Positions 63,295-64,000 of a DNA stretch of 64,000 bases are shown here, one piece after another. The position numbers were made by a program, and so were the translations under genes. Source of the stretch: Symsagittifera roscoffensis. Its lineage: Eukaryota; Xenacoelomorpha; Acoela; Convolutidae. Numbering within the stretch: position 1 is the first letter of the stretch; every line of letters starts with the position of its first letter. The stretch is from contig NC_087071.1 in assembly GCF_963678635.1 (NCBI RefSeq), forward strand, positions 10,989,088-11,053,087, written 5' to 3'. The notes beneath the pieces were generated by a model that was not told where the DNA came from, did not search any database, and worked only from the letters and a program-made list of their open reading frames with translations.

Positions 63295-64000
63295 ATGGGA
63301 GATACTAACGAACTCATGGAATTCCTCTCAGCGAGTCTAGGAGCGACTCTAGACGAGATCTATCAGCGGCTGATCGATTGTGACTTTACACGAGAAGACC
63401 CGGGGTTGGCGATGTTTGTGGTCGCACTCCTCAATGCACTGGGAAGAGAGGATCGAGGGAATCGCCCTACGGAAGTAGTGTTGATGTTGGCCTTCGGTGA
63501 GTCCGGGACCGCCGAGAGAGGCCGAAACCGATTGATGAGATGGAGGCGCGGAGAAATGTCTGGCCATGACCTGGCTCGTGAGCCGAGACTAGGTGAGCAA
63601 AGGGACCACCGGCTAGGTGAGATGCCCTTACCTGTCCAACCTGCGCAGCCATTAATCGGAGCGAAGAGACAGCGTGATGGGCCAGGCCCGTCACACTCGG
63701 TCGACTCTCCAACAGCTGCTCCTCCCCTGAAGAGAGTGAGAGTGAGCGAGATAGAGATCCAGACGTCGGAAACGATTGAAACACTGGAGAAGAAGGAGAG
63801 GGATCAGAGTGAGCTGTGTGCCAAACTTCAGGAGTACAAGACCATAGCTCGGGAGAGAGACGAATGGAAAAAGAAATTCGAAGATCTGCAGGTGGCCTAC
63901 AAGGAGGATGAGTTAAAGCACCTGAAGGAGCTGTATATGGCGAAGGTGAGCCAAGCGTCACCAGAAATCCTGGCGAGCATCAGACCCTCGGAGGGATCTA
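63295..64000 (+). CDS. Unrecognised protein with C-terminal coiled coil, open at the window edge
   Basis: ATG at 63295; 235 codons without a stop to base 64000. N-terminal part about 1-85 is helical (MGDTNELMEFLSASLGATLD, LAMFVVALLNALGREDRGNR), followed by a basic Arg-rich stretch (RGRNRLMRWRRG), a proline-rich disordered linker with a KRQRDG basic cluster, and a coiled coil from about 156 (EIEIQTSETIETLEKKERDQ onwards). No domain recognised. The codon use resembles the Gypsy element, not the A+T-rich host, so it may be an extra ORF of that element or the gag of a neighbouring one. Confidence 0.7.
   Translation, partial: MGDTNELMEFLSASLGATLDEIYQRLIDCDFTREDPGLAMFVVALLNALGREDRGNRPTEVVLMLAFGESGTAERGRNRLMRWRRGEMSGHDLAREPRLGEQRDHRLGEMPLPVQPAQPLIGAKRQRDGPGPSHSVDSPTAAPPLKRVRVSEIEIQTSETIETLEKKERDQSELCAKLQEYKTIARERDEWKKKFEDLQVAYKEDELKHLKELYMAKVSQASPEILASIRPSEGS

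Noticed and set aside
50326-64000. LTR pair around the Gypsy element
   Set aside because: I compared 50.3-53.4 kb with 62.8-64.0 kb by eye and found only short shared words (CTGACAAAAG), not long direct repeats.

Overview
This window looks like nuclear DNA from a small invertebrate animal. The host DNA is strongly A+T rich. The clearest cellular gene is a single-pass LDL-receptor class A membrane protein with PPxY tails, which is a metazoan architecture. Several reading frames begin just after a TTTCAG-like acceptor. That would fit cis-splicing, or the spliced-leader trans-splicing seen in nematodes and some other small invertebrates, but the species cannot be named from the sequence. Most of the 64 kb is transposable-element DNA in different states of decay.

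Layout. 1-3003 (minus): a frameshifted Ty3/Gypsy retrotransposon running off the left edge. 3.7-5.2 kb (plus): a much older pol relic with integrase traces. 5.4-7.8 kb: tandem repeats, a 0.94-kb inverted-repeat element and a BEL/Pao-like gag relic. 8.3-30.5 kb (minus): scattered exon-like pieces of one or more genes of a NERD-nuclease plus P-loop NTPase type. An N-terminal exon at 30.46-29.80 kb and a NERD-core exon at 21.87-21.5 kb have a matching splice phase; a P-loop exon lies at 9.02-8.34 kb. A 1358-bp tandem triplication (14.6-18.7 kb) also carries exon-like segments. The putative 7.9-kb intron between the first two exons holds a hAT transposon with an exact 8-bp target duplication. Two C2H2 zinc-finger reading frames lie at 13.1-13.4 and 37.1-37.7 kb.

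37.9-46 kb holds three tandem units of about 2.2-2.3 kb, each carrying the 3' part of a non-LTR-type reverse transcriptase element. Only the third unit extends to the 5' side. 47.8-48.8 kb is the LDLRa membrane protein, with an inverted-repeat transposon (48.9-50.2 kb) right upstream of it. 50.3-53.4 kb is a repeat-rich block built from an ACCCTCC-type motif plus a 186-bp direct repeat containing hairpins.

53.4-62.8 kb is a large, comparatively G+C-rich Ty3/Gypsy element with nearly intact coding: gag, protease, RT, RNase H, a long repeat-bearing linker and integrase. One frame break lies inside the integrase core. Its extra C-terminal extension resembles a macrodomain of the TARG1 (OARD1) type, which is the most unusual observation here. 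Two strong hairpins follow, and then a further open frame (63,295 to the edge) encoding an unrecognised protein with a coiled-coil region. No LTR pair was found, so the ends of the element are unresolved.
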